Shown here in pieces: positions 1 to 9,022 of a stretch of 45,674 nt of DNA; the stretch's first letter is position 1, and each line of letters begins with the position of its first letter. A program made the position numbers and the translations under genes. Source of the stretch: Acidobacteriota bacterium (GTDB taxonomy: Bacteria; Acidobacteriota; Terriglobia; Bryobacterales; UBA6623). Under the pieces are notes generated by a model. It saw only the letters and a list, made by a program, of their open reading frames with translations. It was not told the origin of the DNA and did no database searches. Location: positions 1 to 45,674 of the forward strand of contig JAQCLD010000029.1 in the NCBI GenBank assembly GCA_027592785.1. The letters run 5' to 3'.

Positions 1-37
1 GTGCCCCAAAACATTTCCCTCCAAACATGTTTATTTG

Positions 38-43
38 TACAAT
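38..43 (+). promoter_or_regulatory. Candidate -10 element upstream of the TonB-type receptor
   Basis: The hexamer TACAAT matches a sigma-70 -10 box in five of six bases and lies 54 bases before the receptor start. The hexamer 17 bases further upstream (TTCCCT) is a poor -35. A perfect 10-base palindrome (AAACATGTTT, 23-32) sits just upstream and could be an operator, but short palindromes arise by chance. Confidence 0.25.
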
Positions 44-97
44 CTTCAGGCGGTCAAAGAACTAGCAGGCTCGGCTAGGCTTTCGGCCGGCTAATAA

Positions 98-3000
98 TTG
101 AGAATACTGCTCCACCTGGCATTTGCAACGACGGCGATTTTGCTGGCAGGACTGTGTTCAGCCAACGCCCAGACGGCGACGGGACGGATTACCGGAGTCG
201 TGATGGACCAGAGCGAAGGGGTTATCCCGGGCGCGACGGTTTCACTGGAGAGTCAACTAACCGGTGCAGCCCGTCAAATTGAAACGAATGCGAGCGGCCT
301 GTTCACGTTTCCGTTTTTGCCGGTCGGCGTCTATTCCGTTACCGCCGAGCAAGGGGGCTTTCGGGCTTCTCGGCGCGGCGATATCGAACTCAATGTCGAT
401 CAAGTTATCCGCGTCGAGTTAGTGCTCGAAATCGGAGAAGCTTCAGAGACTGTCGAAGTGCAAGCGACGGCGGCAGCCATCGACTCGGAATCCGCGGCCG
501 TAAGCCAGACCGTCACCCAACGGCAGGTCAGGGATCTGCCTCTCAACGGGCGCAATTTCATGTCGCTGTTGTTCCTCGGAGCGGGGGCTGTCGAGTCCTT
601 CGGGGAACAATCGGTCCGGCAGCGTAGCGGTATGACGATCAGCATCCAGGGCGCCCGCCCCACGTCGAACAACTACATGCTCGACGGAACGGCGAACACC
701 GACACGGCATTCAATACTCCGGCGGTTGTGTTGTCGGTCGATGCGATTGAGGAGTTCAAGGAGCAGACCAGTACCTACTCGGCTGAGTACGGCTTCAGCG
801 CCAATCAGATCAATCTCATCAGCAAGAGCGGCACGAACCAGTTCCACGGGTCTCTATTCTGGTTCCTGCGCAACGACGCCCTAGACGCCCGCGGCTTCTT
901 CGATGCCGGCAAACTCCCGCTGCGGCAGAATCAGTTTGGTTTTGTGGCCGGCGGCCCTGCCTATGTTCCGAACGTCTATGACGGCCGCAATAAGACATTT
1001 TTCCTCGTCAACTATGAAGGGTTGCGAACCCGAGAATCGCGAACTCGCCTGGGGATCGTCCCTTCTACTGAAAACTTGGCCGGCAGATTCGAGGAGGCGA
1101 TCACCGATCCATTTACCGGCGAGCCTTTTGCCAACGGCATCATTCCCGAGACTCGCGTCGCTCGCTTGGCCGATGTGGCTCGGAGTACTGAGTTCTGGCC
1201 ATTGGCAAACGCGGACCTGCCGCGAGGGAGGAACTTCCGCGGGGTCGACCGGCGAACCACAGACACGAATCAGCGAACCTACCGCCTCGACCAGGTTCTC
1301 GGTAGGCATGGCTCGATATTCGGAAGGCTCACCAAGAGCGATCTCGTGAATGTAACTCCGACCCTCCCGACACCAAAAGGAGACAAGTTCGTCAACCAAG
1401 AAGCAACTAGCTGGCAGGTCTCCCATACCGCGCTAATCTCACCAACCCTCGTCAATCAGTTCCGCTTCGGTTACCTGAACTACACGGCCGATCAGTTCGG
1501 AGCCACGATGCCGGATGCCGATATCGCGAGGCTCGGACTAAGCGGCGTTTTCACCAATCTTTCAGGCAGGCAAAAAACGCCTCCGCGTGTGAGCCTGAGC
1601 GGTATCTCGACAGGTGGAGGCTCCCTCAACGCGGTTTCGCTTAGCAACCAGCCAATGATCGATTTTAGCAACGGCACGACCCTGATCCGAGGGAAACACA
1701 CAATGAACTTTGGATTTGCCTATCGCGGTTGGAGGCTGGAACGGGACCTCGCCAACAATTTCTTGGGCAGCTATAGCTTCAACGCGAACTTCAGCGGTCA
1801 CACCGTTGCAGACATGCTGCTGGGCGTATTTAACAGCGCCAGATCATTCGTGCCGGGGCCATTTAGTTCTCCAGACGCAGCCGGGAACCCGAGGGGCTTC
1901 AATTTCAAGTCTTTCGCGCCGTACATCCAGGACGACTGGAAGGTGTCACCCCGTCTCACGCTCAATTTGGGGCTGCGCTGGGACTATCGCACGATTCCGT
2001 ACGAAGACAATGACCACATGGCATGGTGGAATCCGAACAATCCATTGGGAGGTCTGATGGTAGCGGACGAGAAACTTGCGACGACGGGCGTTATCGACGA
2101 TAGCGGCTACTACGTCCTGGCGGGTCGTCGGACGCCCCACCCGGCTTCGAAGAAGGTCTTTGCGCCGCGCTTCGGGTTTGCCTATCGCCCGTTTGGAGAG
2201 AAGACGGTAGTTCGGGCCGGTTACGGAGTATTTTTCGATTCGGCCGAAGAACGCGAGATCGACGGATCTGCGGACGTTTTCCCCTACGTTAGTCGGTTGA
2301 ACCCCACGAATTCATTGGGCGATCGGCTCAAGACGACGGACGAACTCTTCCCTGACTCCGGAGAGGCCGGCCCCGCAACGCCGGAAGCGAACACCGACAT
2401 ATCCGTGATGCAGTCGCATGACAAGAGGAACCCTTATGTTCAGCAATGGACGTTCTCCATCCAGCGGTCGCTGAGCAGGAATTCAACTCTCGAATTCAAC
2501 TACGTGGGCAGTAAGGGGACGCATTTGTTGATGAGGCACAACTTTGCGCAGGCTTTGCCGCCAACCGCGGAGGAGCGTGCAAGCGGCAATATTGCGCCTG
2601 TCAGTACTCGCAAGCCCTACCCAAACTTTCAACGCTTCTCCAACAGCCTGTGGGCCGGTAACTCTAGCTACCAGTCGTTCAACTCAAAGTTTGAATACCG
2701 CGCCAGGAGTATGATCGTAACCTCCGTTTACGGTTGGGCGAAGAGCATCGACAACAAGTCCGCTGCTGCCTGGATCGCCCCGAACTTCAGTGGTTGGCAA
2801 GGATTCATGAACAACCACGACATAAGTCGTGATCGCGGTCTCTCGGATTTCGACGTGGACCACCGCTCGGTTACTAGTTTTGTCGTCAGCCTGCCGGTCG
2901 GGCGCGGTCAGCGTTTCCTCGGCAGAGCCTCTGGGGTTGCAGAGGCCTTGCTCGGCGGCTGGCAGATCAACGGTATCGTGACATTCCAGCGGGGATTGCC

Positions 3001-3394
3001 GTACGGCATAGCCGCCCTAGACCGCGACGGATTATTGGACACTGTCCTCAATCGGGCAAACCTTGTTGGCGACCCGAATCCCGAAGGATTTAGGCCAACG
3101 GTCGAAGAGTGGTGCAACACTGCTGCATTCGAACAGCCTGCACCCGGCCACTTTGGCGATACCGGACGTAAAGTGCTGCGGGGCCCTGGTGTCAACAACT
3201 TCGACGTTGGGCTGTTCAAGAATTTCCGTCTCGCCGAGACCGCGACGTTACAGTTCCGGCTGGAGTCGTTCAACATGATGAACCACGCCCGATTCTTTTT
3301 CCCTAATACGAACGTTTCGAGTGATGCGTTCGGCGCCCTCGGAATCGCGGGAGCTGGGCGCATCAACCAGCTAGGCTTGAAGCTGCTTTGGTGA
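98..3394 (+). CDS. TonB-dependent receptor, Oar-like, with carboxypeptidase-regulatory N-terminal domain
   Basis: This is a 1098-residue outer-membrane receptor, probably for TonB-driven uptake of a large organic ligand. Residues 1-24 form a signal peptide ending in ANAQ. About residues 28-125 form a carboxypeptidase-regulatory-like beta domain (GRITGVVMDQSEGVIPGATV). A plug region follows, with the motif RDLPLNGRNF and YMLDG. The remainder is a long beta-barrel ending in an aromatic residue (LKLLW), as outer-membrane proteins do. The start is TTG at 98. An in-frame TAA lies immediately before it, so no upstream start is possible, and there is no clear Shine-Dalgarno sequence. Proteins of this architecture are expanded in Acidobacteriota. 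No partner gene for the ligand is adjacent; the next gene is convergent. The family is secure and the ligand is unknown. Confidence 0.9.
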   Translation: MRILLHLAFATTAILLAGLCSANAQTATGRITGVVMDQSEGVIPGATVSLESQLTGAARQIETNASGLFTFPFLPVGVYSVTAEQGGFRASRRGDIELNVDQVIRVELVLEIGEASETVEVQATAAAIDSESAAVSQTVTQRQVRDLPLNGRNFMSLLFLGAGAVESFGEQSVRQRSGMTISIQGARPTSNNYMLDGTANTDTAFNTPAVVLSVDAIEEFKEQTSTYSAEYGFSANQINLISKSGTNQFHGSLFWFLRNDALDARGFFDAGKLPLRQNQFGFVAGGPAYVPNVYDGRNKTFFLVNYEGLRTRESRTRLGIVPSTENLAGRFEEAITDPFTGEPFANGIIPETRVARLADVARSTEFWPLANADLPRGRNFRGVDRRTTDTNQRTYRLDQVLGRHGSIFGRLTKSDLVNVTPTLPTPKGDKFVNQEATSWQVSHTALISPTLVNQFRFGYLNYTADQFGATMPDADIARLGLSGVFTNLSGRQKTPPRVSLSGISTGGGSLNAVSLSNQPMIDFSNGTTLIRGKHTMNFGFAYRGWRLERDLANNFLGSYSFNANFSGHTVADMLLGVFNSARSFVPGPFSSPDAAGNPRGFNFKSFAPYIQDDWKVSPRLTLNLGLRWDYRTIPYEDNDHMAWWNPNNPLGGLMVADEKLATTGVIDDSGYYVLAGRRTPHPASKKVFAPRFGFAYRPFGEKTVVRAGYGVFFDSAEEREIDGSADVFPYVSRLNPTNSLGDRLKTTDELFPDSGEAGPATPEANTDISVMQSHDKRNPYVQQWTFSIQRSLSRNSTLEFNYVGSKGTHLLMRHNFAQALPPTAEERASGNIAPVSTRKPYPNFQRFSNSLWAGNSSYQSFNSKFEYRARSMIVTSVYGWAKSIDNKSAAAWIAPNFSGWQGFMNNHDISRDRGLSDFDVDHRSVTSFVVSLPVGRGQRFLGRASGVAEALLGGWQINGIVTFQRGLPYGIAALDRDGLLDTVLNRANLVGDPNPEGFRPTVEEWCNTAAFEQPAPGHFGDTGRKVLRGPGVNNFDVGLFKNFRLAETATLQFRLESFNMMNHARFFFPNTNVSSDAFGALGIAGAGRINQLGLKLLW

Positions 3395-3424
3395 CTTGTT
3401 CGAGCGAACTTCCCTGCTGCTGGC

Positions 3425-3985
3425 TCAGCTTGGGCCCTGGACGAGTACGGCCTTGCCAGCCAGAATTGCCAGTACGAACAGGTAGCCGAATAATGCTTGA
3501 TACTCCTGGTTGCGCAGGTAGAGACCGCGGCGGAAGCTGGGGCCGCCGAGGTATGCGGGCGTCAAGCGGGGAAGAAGTTTGGGAGTCTTCTCGCGGTATT
3601 CGTCGTAGCCCGGAAGGATCTTGGCGAGATGCCTTTCTTCTTCTTCGACGACCGGCAAGTAGTAGAGGATGAAGAAAGCTACCAGTAACGCGGCGATGGC
3701 CCAGTGTGCGCCGGCGACCCCGAATCCGATGCCGGCGATGAGCGTGCCAACGTATAGCGGGTTTCTTACGTACGCGTAGGGGCCGGACGTGGCGAGTTGC
3801 TGATTCTTGGCCAGGTGTCCCGCCGCCCAGGCCCGGATGAGCACGCCGATGAGGCCGATGGCGCCGCCTAGCGCGACCGACTCAAGCGTGGGCGTCGAGA
3901 GCCACAGGAACAAGCCCAGCACGATGAATCCGGCGACGACTCGCGTGCGAGCCACGAACTCGGCGAACTGTTTCGGGAAGGCCAC
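3425..3985 (-). CDS. Isoprenylcysteine carboxyl methyltransferase-like (ICMT/PEMT) integral membrane protein
   Basis: The product is a membrane protein of about 186 residues with four or five hydrophobic segments. It carries the ICMT/PEMT-type core: GPYAYVRNPLYVGTL, then VVEEEERHLAKILPGYDEYR, where the His and Glu residues contribute to SAM binding in the family. I choose GTG at 3985, one base after the lptD stop (3987-3989). A longer in-frame reading from 4033 would run back into lptD. The one-base spacing implies translational coupling to lptD. Bacterial members are methyltransferases of mostly unknown substrate, and a role on a lipid is only suggested by the neighbour. The start is less certain than the family. 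Confidence 0.8.
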   Translation of the reverse strand: MAFPKQFAEFVARTRVVAGFIVLGLFLWLSTPTLESVALGGAIGLIGVLIRAWAAGHLAKNQQLATSGPYAYVRNPLYVGTLIAGIGFGVAGAHWAIAALLVAFFILYYLPVVEEEERHLAKILPGYDEYREKTPKLLPRLTPAYLGGPSFRRGLYLRNQEYQALFGYLFVLAILAGKAVLVQGPS

Positions 3986-3986
3986 G

Positions 3987-6227
3987 CTAGAACAGTCTCC
4001 CCTGCGGTCGCAGGGTGCCGAACGAGCCGACATTGGCGATCGAGAGACTCACGCGGAACTGATTCTCGGTTCGCGTCGGCCCAATGGCGAATCGGCCGTA
4101 CTCGATGCCGAATCCGCAGCAGTCGGTGTTGTAGCTGAGCTGGGATCTGGTGTAGATGAAGATCTGCTGGCGGTAATCGTAGATGTTGTAGACCGCGCCG
4201 TTCCAGCCGCGACGGTTGAAGTCGCCGACGCTGAACAGAGTAGTGACCTGATTCGAGGCGGGGGATAGCGTCGTCGGAGTGCGTACCGCGGTGTGGCCGA
4301 CGACAGTCCGAAACAGATTCGTGAATTGATAGGCGATGCTTGCGCTGGAGTTGACGACCTTCTGCCTGAGAGGGTCGTAACTCGCACGCCATTCAAACTC
4401 GGTTTTAAAATTCGGCTTTGTCGTCAGGGACATGATCACGGGCGAGTAGTTGCGCGCCTGGTCAAGAAAGGCGAACGGGCTGATGTCGAGCGTAGATCGA
4501 AGAATGTTGCGCATCTCGGGTGCGATTGCGCCGCCAAATTCGGGATCGAAGTAGCGCCGTTGCCAAACACCCAGGCCGAGGACTTCGCGCGTTGAGCCAT
4601 CCGCTGCCTTGGCGTAAAGCCGTTGCGTCAGAGAGAGTTCCAATTCGTTGGTATTGCTCATGATGTCGCGGTCGTCGAAGCGAACGACCGCGGCGAAATC
4701 GTCAATACCGCCGGTGTAGCGGTAGCGCAGGCGCGGTTCGATGACATGCTTCACCTTTTGCCCCAACCAACTGGGGCTGTTGTAGATGCGCTGTAGAGCG
4801 GGCGGAACGATATCGAGTGAGAACTCGCCTGCTGTCCGGTAGAGGTTCTGGCCGATGAGGACGTCGTTTTGGCGGCTCTGGCCATAAGCGGTCGCCCGGG
4901 CGCCGAAGGTCGGCGTAACGTGAAAGCCCTTCCATTGGAAGTGCGAGGAGACGCGCGGAAAGAAGTCGCCGCGCTGGACGAAGTTACGAGTCTCAAACTC
5001 GGGCTGGATGCGGCTCACCAGGTCGAACGACGTATCGAAACCGAAGAACAGCGGGACGGGGCCCTTGGTTATCTGCTGGGTGCGGCCGTTGAACTCGAAG
5101 CCGGGAAGCTTGCGGATGACGATGGTGTTGTCGCGAGCGATGTCTTGAAAGTTCTCCTCGCGCGAGATCGAACCGTTGAAGCTATAGGAGGCGAAGTTTC
5201 TCGAGACGAATCCGGTTGAGTGCACCTGCGATTGGACGGCTTCCTCGAAGGTCTGCGTAAAAGCCTGACGGAACTCGAGAGAACTGAGATAGTTGACGTC
5301 CACTACCCCGCGAAACCCCCCAGGCAGTTGAGCGACGCCGTCGATGGAGAAGCTGGCGCCGCCTTGCTTGAGGCGGTCTCCGTTGTCGAGCAATAACCCC
5401 CGGTCCTTGACTCCGAAGAAGACGGCGTCAAAGTTTGAATGCGAAGTTGGCCTGCCCCGCAACGAGAGCTGACTGGAGAGGCCGCGATCAGTGTAAAGAG
5501 TCCCGTTGAAGGTGGCGTCGTAGCTGCGATTGACGGCCCAGTAGTAGGCCTGTCCGAACACGAGCCCGAATCGCGAGCTGTTGCCGATGTTGGGCGTAAG
5601 GAAGCCGCTGCGGCGCGGGATACGCTCCAGTGATTTCGTGAAGATCGGCATATAGAAGATGGGGACGCCTTTGAGGCGCAGAATGCCGTGACGAATTGTG
5701 GCGCTTTCCCCGGGGCGAATCGTCGTCTTGGGAGACTTCAGACTCCACCACATATGGTCGAGTTCGCAGTTGGTCACCACGCCGTTATGCACGACGTAGG
5801 AATCCGCTGTTTTGTGCACGACGGATCCTTCGAGATAGAACGGGTTGTCAGTCGTCAGGATCCCCGCGCCGCCTTGGCTTGCGGAAGAGAGAAAACCGTT
5901 GACATCGTAGAAGGAGCCTTCTTGGGAGCTGACGTTGTAGCTGATGTGAGAAGCGTGAATGTCTTCGACCCCATCGGCAGTTCGAAAGTGCACGTTGCCT
6001 TCGGCTTCCAGCATCCCCGAGGCCTCGTCGTAAACGGCCTTGTCGGCCGTGATGATCATGGTTCCTTTGCGAACTTCGACGGAGCCTTCAGCGCGGCTGA
6101 CGCCTGCCGCGCTTTCTTGCGTCGCGGCGCGGATCTCCACGTCGTAATTGTTCTGAGCGAACGAAACGGAGTGTAGGGCCGCTCCCAGGAGCAAACTGCA
6201 GATCGCGACTCGGCAAATCGGCTTCAA
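3987..6227 (-). CDS. lptD: LPS-assembly protein LptD (OstA)
   Basis: LptD is the outer-membrane beta-barrel that, with LptE, inserts lipopolysaccharide into the outer leaflet. The 746-residue product has a signal peptide (cleavage near SFAQ, residue 25). An OstA/LptA-like beta-jellyroll follows at about residues 28-130 (EGSVEVRKGTMIITADKAVY and EAEGNVHF). The conserved stretch GVPIFYMPIF comes next, with the repair-type motif RRSGFLTPNIG, and then a large barrel domain. The usual LptD length is about 750-850, so it looks complete. It is preceded by glyA on the same strand (62-base gap) and followed one base later by the ICMT-like gene. Its presence indicates a true LPS-containing outer membrane. 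Confidence 0.93.
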   Translation of the reverse strand: MKPICRVAICSLLLGAALHSVSFAQNNYDVEIRAATQESAAGVSRAEGSVEVRKGTMIITADKAVYDEASGMLEAEGNVHFRTADGVEDIHASHISYNVSSQEGSFYDVNGFLSSASQGGAGILTTDNPFYLEGSVVHKTADSYVVHNGVVTNCELDHMWWSLKSPKTTIRPGESATIRHGILRLKGVPIFYMPIFTKSLERIPRRSGFLTPNIGNSSRFGLVFGQAYYWAVNRSYDATFNGTLYTDRGLSSQLSLRGRPTSHSNFDAVFFGVKDRGLLLDNGDRLKQGGASFSIDGVAQLPGGFRGVVDVNYLSSLEFRQAFTQTFEEAVQSQVHSTGFVSRNFASYSFNGSISREENFQDIARDNTIVIRKLPGFEFNGRTQQITKGPVPLFFGFDTSFDLVSRIQPEFETRNFVQRGDFFPRVSSHFQWKGFHVTPTFGARATAYGQSRQNDVLIGQNLYRTAGEFSLDIVPPALQRIYNSPSWLGQKVKHVIEPRLRYRYTGGIDDFAAVVRFDDRDIMSNTNELELSLTQRLYAKAADGSTREVLGLGVWQRRYFDPEFGGAIAPEMRNILRSTLDISPFAFLDQARNYSPVIMSLTTKPNFKTEFEWRASYDPLRQKVVNSSASIAYQFTNLFRTVVGHTAVRTPTTLSPASNQVTTLFSVGDFNRRGWNGAVYNIYDYRQQIFIYTRSQLSYNTDCCGFGIEYGRFAIGPTRTENQFRVSLSIANVGSFGTLRPQGRLF

Positions 6228-6289
6228 GAGAAATGTACGCCTGTCCAGCGGGTTAGGGCCAAAGAAACCTTGACCCTAGCAGAGATCGC

Positions 6290-7555
6290 TTACCTTTCGA
6301 TGCCCGGCACCGGGAAGCGCGAGCACAACTCCTCGACCTCGGCTTTCACGGCGGCGAGAACGCTCTTGTCCTGGGGATTCGCGAGAGTTCGCAACATCCA
6401 ATCGGACAGTTTCTTCATCTCGGCCACACCGAAACCGCGGGTGGTCGCCGCGGGCGTTCCCAGTCGGATGCCGCTCGGCCGCAAAGGCGGGTTGGGGTCG
6501 TCGGGAACGATCTGCTTATTGCAAGTGATGGACACCTCGTCGAGGGCTTTCTCGGCGACCTTCCCGTTGAAATCGAAGCTCTGTACGCAATCGACGACCA
6601 TCATGTGGTTGCTGGTGCCGCCGGTGACCAGCTTGGCGCCGCCGCCGGTGAGGTCGGAGGCCAAGGCTTGCGCGTTCGTTAGAACTTTCTCGCAGTAGTC
6701 CTTGAAATCGGGCTTCAGCGCCTTGCCCATGGTGATGGCGATGCCGCAGATGTTGTTCATATGCGGGCCGCCTTGCAGGCCGGGGAAGACGCTCTTATCA
6801 ATGGTTTTGGCGAATTCCGCCTTGCAGAGGATCATGCCGCCGCGGGGACCGCGCATCGACTTGTGGGTCGTGGTCGTCACGAAATCGAAGCCAAAGTCGC
6901 ACGGATTGTCGAGAACGCCGCCGGCGACTAACCCGCCGATGTGCGAGATGTCGGCCATTGTGAGCGCGCCGACTTCATCGGCGATGCTCTTGAACTGGGC
7001 GTAAGCCAGATTGCGTGGATAGGACGAGAAGCCGCAGACGATCATCCTGGGCTTGTTCTCGACGGCGGTCTTGCGCAGGGCATCGAAGTCGATGGCGCCT
7101 TGGGCTTCCGGGTTCGTCTTGTAGCGAATCCAGTTGTACAACGTGCCCATGTGGCTAACGGGCGCGCCGTGGGTGAGGTGGCCGCCGTGCGAGAGATCCA
7201 TGCCGAGCACGGTATCGCCCGGCTGCAACATCGACATATAGACCGCCACGTTCATCGGAGCGCCGGAGAGCGGCTGTACGTTGACATGCTCGGCGCGAAA
7301 GATCTGTTTGGCGCGAGTACGGGCGATCTCTTCGATGACGTCGGTGTACTCTTGACCGCCGTAGTAGCGGCGTCCTGGGTAGCCCTCGGAATACTTGTTG
7401 GTGAAGACGGAGCCCAGCGCGGCGATGACTTCGGGGTAAGTGTAGTTCTCGGAGGGGATCAGCTCGATGCCGGCCGCCTGGCGGGCTTCTTCGCCGATGA
7501 GGGCGTCATAGATTTCGGGATCATTGTTTTGCAGCAGCGTGCGATTGGAGTCCAT
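6290..7555 (-). CDS. glyA: Serine hydroxymethyltransferase
   Basis: This PLP enzyme interconverts serine and glycine while charging tetrahydrofolate with a one-carbon unit, in the cytoplasm. The 421-residue product has the usual family length. Visible hallmarks are IELIPSENYTYPEV at the N-terminus, YPGRRYYGG, HGGHLTHG, ADISHIGGLVAGG, and the PLP-lysine motif TTTTHKSMRGPRGG (Lys about 232). It ends with FPVPGIER. The ATG at 7555 is preceded by a good ribosome-binding site (GAGAGGATAGCC). It lies between the glycosyltransferase (166-base gap containing an inverted repeat) and lptD. No disruption is seen. Confidence 0.97.
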   Translation of the reverse strand: MDSNRTLLQNNDPEIYDALIGEEARQAAGIELIPSENYTYPEVIAALGSVFTNKYSEGYPGRRYYGGQEYTDVIEEIARTRAKQIFRAEHVNVQPLSGAPMNVAVYMSMLQPGDTVLGMDLSHGGHLTHGAPVSHMGTLYNWIRYKTNPEAQGAIDFDALRKTAVENKPRMIVCGFSSYPRNLAYAQFKSIADEVGALTMADISHIGGLVAGGVLDNPCDFGFDFVTTTTHKSMRGPRGGMILCKAEFAKTIDKSVFPGLQGGPHMNNICGIAITMGKALKPDFKDYCEKVLTNAQALASDLTGGGAKLVTGGTSNHMMVVDCVQSFDFNGKVAEKALDEVSITCNKQIVPDDPNPPLRPSGIRLGTPAATTRGFGVAEMKKLSDWMLRTLANPQDKSVLAAVKAEVEELCSRFPVPGIER

Positions 7556-7655
7556 GGCTATCCTCTCGATTCCTTAGCGTGTGCATCCGGAGACAATAAT
7601 CCCCACATGCTCGTTCTTCCAACCGAGCCCAGGCGAGCGGCTGCTAAAGCTTTAT

Positions 7656-7710
7656 CGTTCGCGCTCCCTCGTGGTCTTTTCCACGCTCAGAGTCGCCAGT
7701 CGCGCGAACG
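7656..7710 (-). repeat. Nested inverted repeat in the glyA leader / downstream of the glycosyltransferase
   Basis: A perfect 9-base arm (CGTTCGCGC, 7656-7664) pairs with GCGCGAACG at 7702-7710. Inside it a second hairpin, CGTGG (7670-7674) with CCACG (7681-7685), closes a six-base pyrimidine-rich loop. The element is 12 bases after the stop of the glycosyltransferase and about 100 bases before glyA on the minus strand. It could end the upstream transcript or act in the glyA leader. There is no clear T-run on the minus strand, and I recognise no known riboswitch. Confidence 0.45.
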
Positions 7711-7721
7711 CTTCGGAGGTC

Positions 7722-8897
7722 CTATTGTAGCGCCGTCTGGCGGGTGATTTGTTCGTAGAACTCGCGTCTGCGGCCCTGGAGTTCGCGGTCTCCGTAGGCT
7801 CGGGCGGCGGCGAGGTTCTGAGCAGCGTATAGCAGCCGAACTTTGGGTGAGACGGACTTGCGGATCAGCGCGTCCAGCGCGGTAGCGTCGTCCGGCCGGA
7901 CCATTGCTGATCCAGGCAGCAACTCAGGGATGCCGCCGACGGAGGAGCCAAGGCAGGGCAGGCCACGGGCCATGGCCTCAATCATCCCGCGGGGTACGCC
8001 CTCTTGGCGTGAGGGCAGCACGAAGATGTCGGCCTGGTCGAGCTCTTGGCGCACGGCGGCGCCGCTGGGGAGTTGCCCGGTGAAGCGTACGGCCTCGCCC
8101 AGACGTAGACGGTCCGCCAGATCCTCGAGCCAAGCTCGTTTGGAGCCGTCGCCGACCAGCGTGAGGGTGAAGTCGAGCCCGGCCCGTCGGCATGCGGCGA
8201 GGGCTCGCAGCAGCACATCCTGGCCCTTGTAGAGATGCTCCATGGAGCCGACGGTAATGAGCCGAACGGGGCGGCCGGCGCGCGGCTTGGGCGGTTCGGA
8301 GACGAAAGCTTCGTCCGGCATCTCAACGCTGGAGTAGTGGGTGCTGAAGGCCCCAGGGGCTGGCGGGTAGCGGCCCTGGAGCGCGGACGCGGTGACGTAG
8401 GCAATAGAGGCGGCATTACGGCAGAGCCGCTTGAGGGCGCGGGTTTGTTGCCAGCGGAACAGCGGCCGCAAGGAGCCCTGGCCGACGCCGGGGGCGAAGG
8501 CGTCGTAAGGGTCGCCGACAATTTCCGCTCCGTAGGGGCGTCTGCCTCGCATCAAGCTCTGGGCGGCGACGTTGGCTAGTTGTCCAGGGGCGCGCAGCAC
8601 CACGGCGTTGTCGCCTTGGAGCGCCCGCTTGATGGCTGCCGCCACCGCTTGGCGGTGCGCTAGGTATTCGCGCGGCCCGACGTAGTAGGGGACCGGGGCG
8701 AAGGTCACCCGGTCGCTATCGGCACGGAGCCAGGCGGGACTTGGTTCACTGATTGGTTGAACGCGCGCGATGACCTCAACGTGCTCGAACTGGTCGAGGT
8801 AGCGGCCGAAGAAGGAGCTTGCGAAGGGGCCATCGGTCCATACGCGGCCATCCGGAGTGGACCGGAAACGATGCTCCAGAACGACGACGACTCGCAT
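7722..8897 (-). CDS. Family 4-type glycosyltransferase
   Basis: The 391-residue product is a retaining GT-B glycosyltransferase of the GT4/group 1 type. The N-terminal Rossmann half begins MRVVVVLEHRF. The C-terminal half carries LITVGSMEHLYKGQDVLLRA, LTLVGDG, VRFTGQLPSG and the donor-binding block DIFVLPSRQEGVPRGMIEAMA followed by GLPCLGSSVGGIPELL. The glutamate in the EGxP block is the conserved E of the EX7E motif. No signal peptide or membrane segment is seen, so it probably acts at the cytoplasmic face on a lipid-linked or surface glycan. Substrates cannot be named from sequence. It is divergent from guaA and upstream of glyA. Confidence 0.88.
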   Translation of the reverse strand: MRVVVVLEHRFRSTPDGRVWTDGPFASSFFGRYLDQFEHVEVIARVQPISEPSPAWLRADSDRVTFAPVPYYVGPREYLAHRQAVAAAIKRALQGDNAVVLRAPGQLANVAAQSLMRGRRPYGAEIVGDPYDAFAPGVGQGSLRPLFRWQQTRALKRLCRNAASIAYVTASALQGRYPPAPGAFSTHYSSVEMPDEAFVSEPPKPRAGRPVRLITVGSMEHLYKGQDVLLRALAACRRAGLDFTLTLVGDGSKRAWLEDLADRLRLGEAVRFTGQLPSGAAVRQELDQADIFVLPSRQEGVPRGMIEAMARGLPCLGSSVGGIPELLPGSAMVRPDDATALDALIRKSVSPKVRLLYAAQNLAAARAYGDRELQGRRREFYEQITRQTALQ

Positions 8898-9022
8898 TTC
8901 AAACGGTTAATCGTCGCTTTGGGGCCGCCGCATTACACCCAGAGTGCTGGTCGGATTGGTTATCCTGGGGCCTTGAATGATCGCTCGGCCCTGCTCGCCG
9001 AACCTTCCTTCGACCCCACTTT

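Noticed and set aside
23..32. Palindrome AAACATGTTT as an operator
   Set aside because: It is a single ten-base palindrome with no second copy and no regulator nearby, so chance is sufficient.
6941..7747. 268-codon plus-strand frame over glyA
   Set aside because: It is antisense to SHMT, which has every expected motif. No ribosome-binding site or domain is seen.
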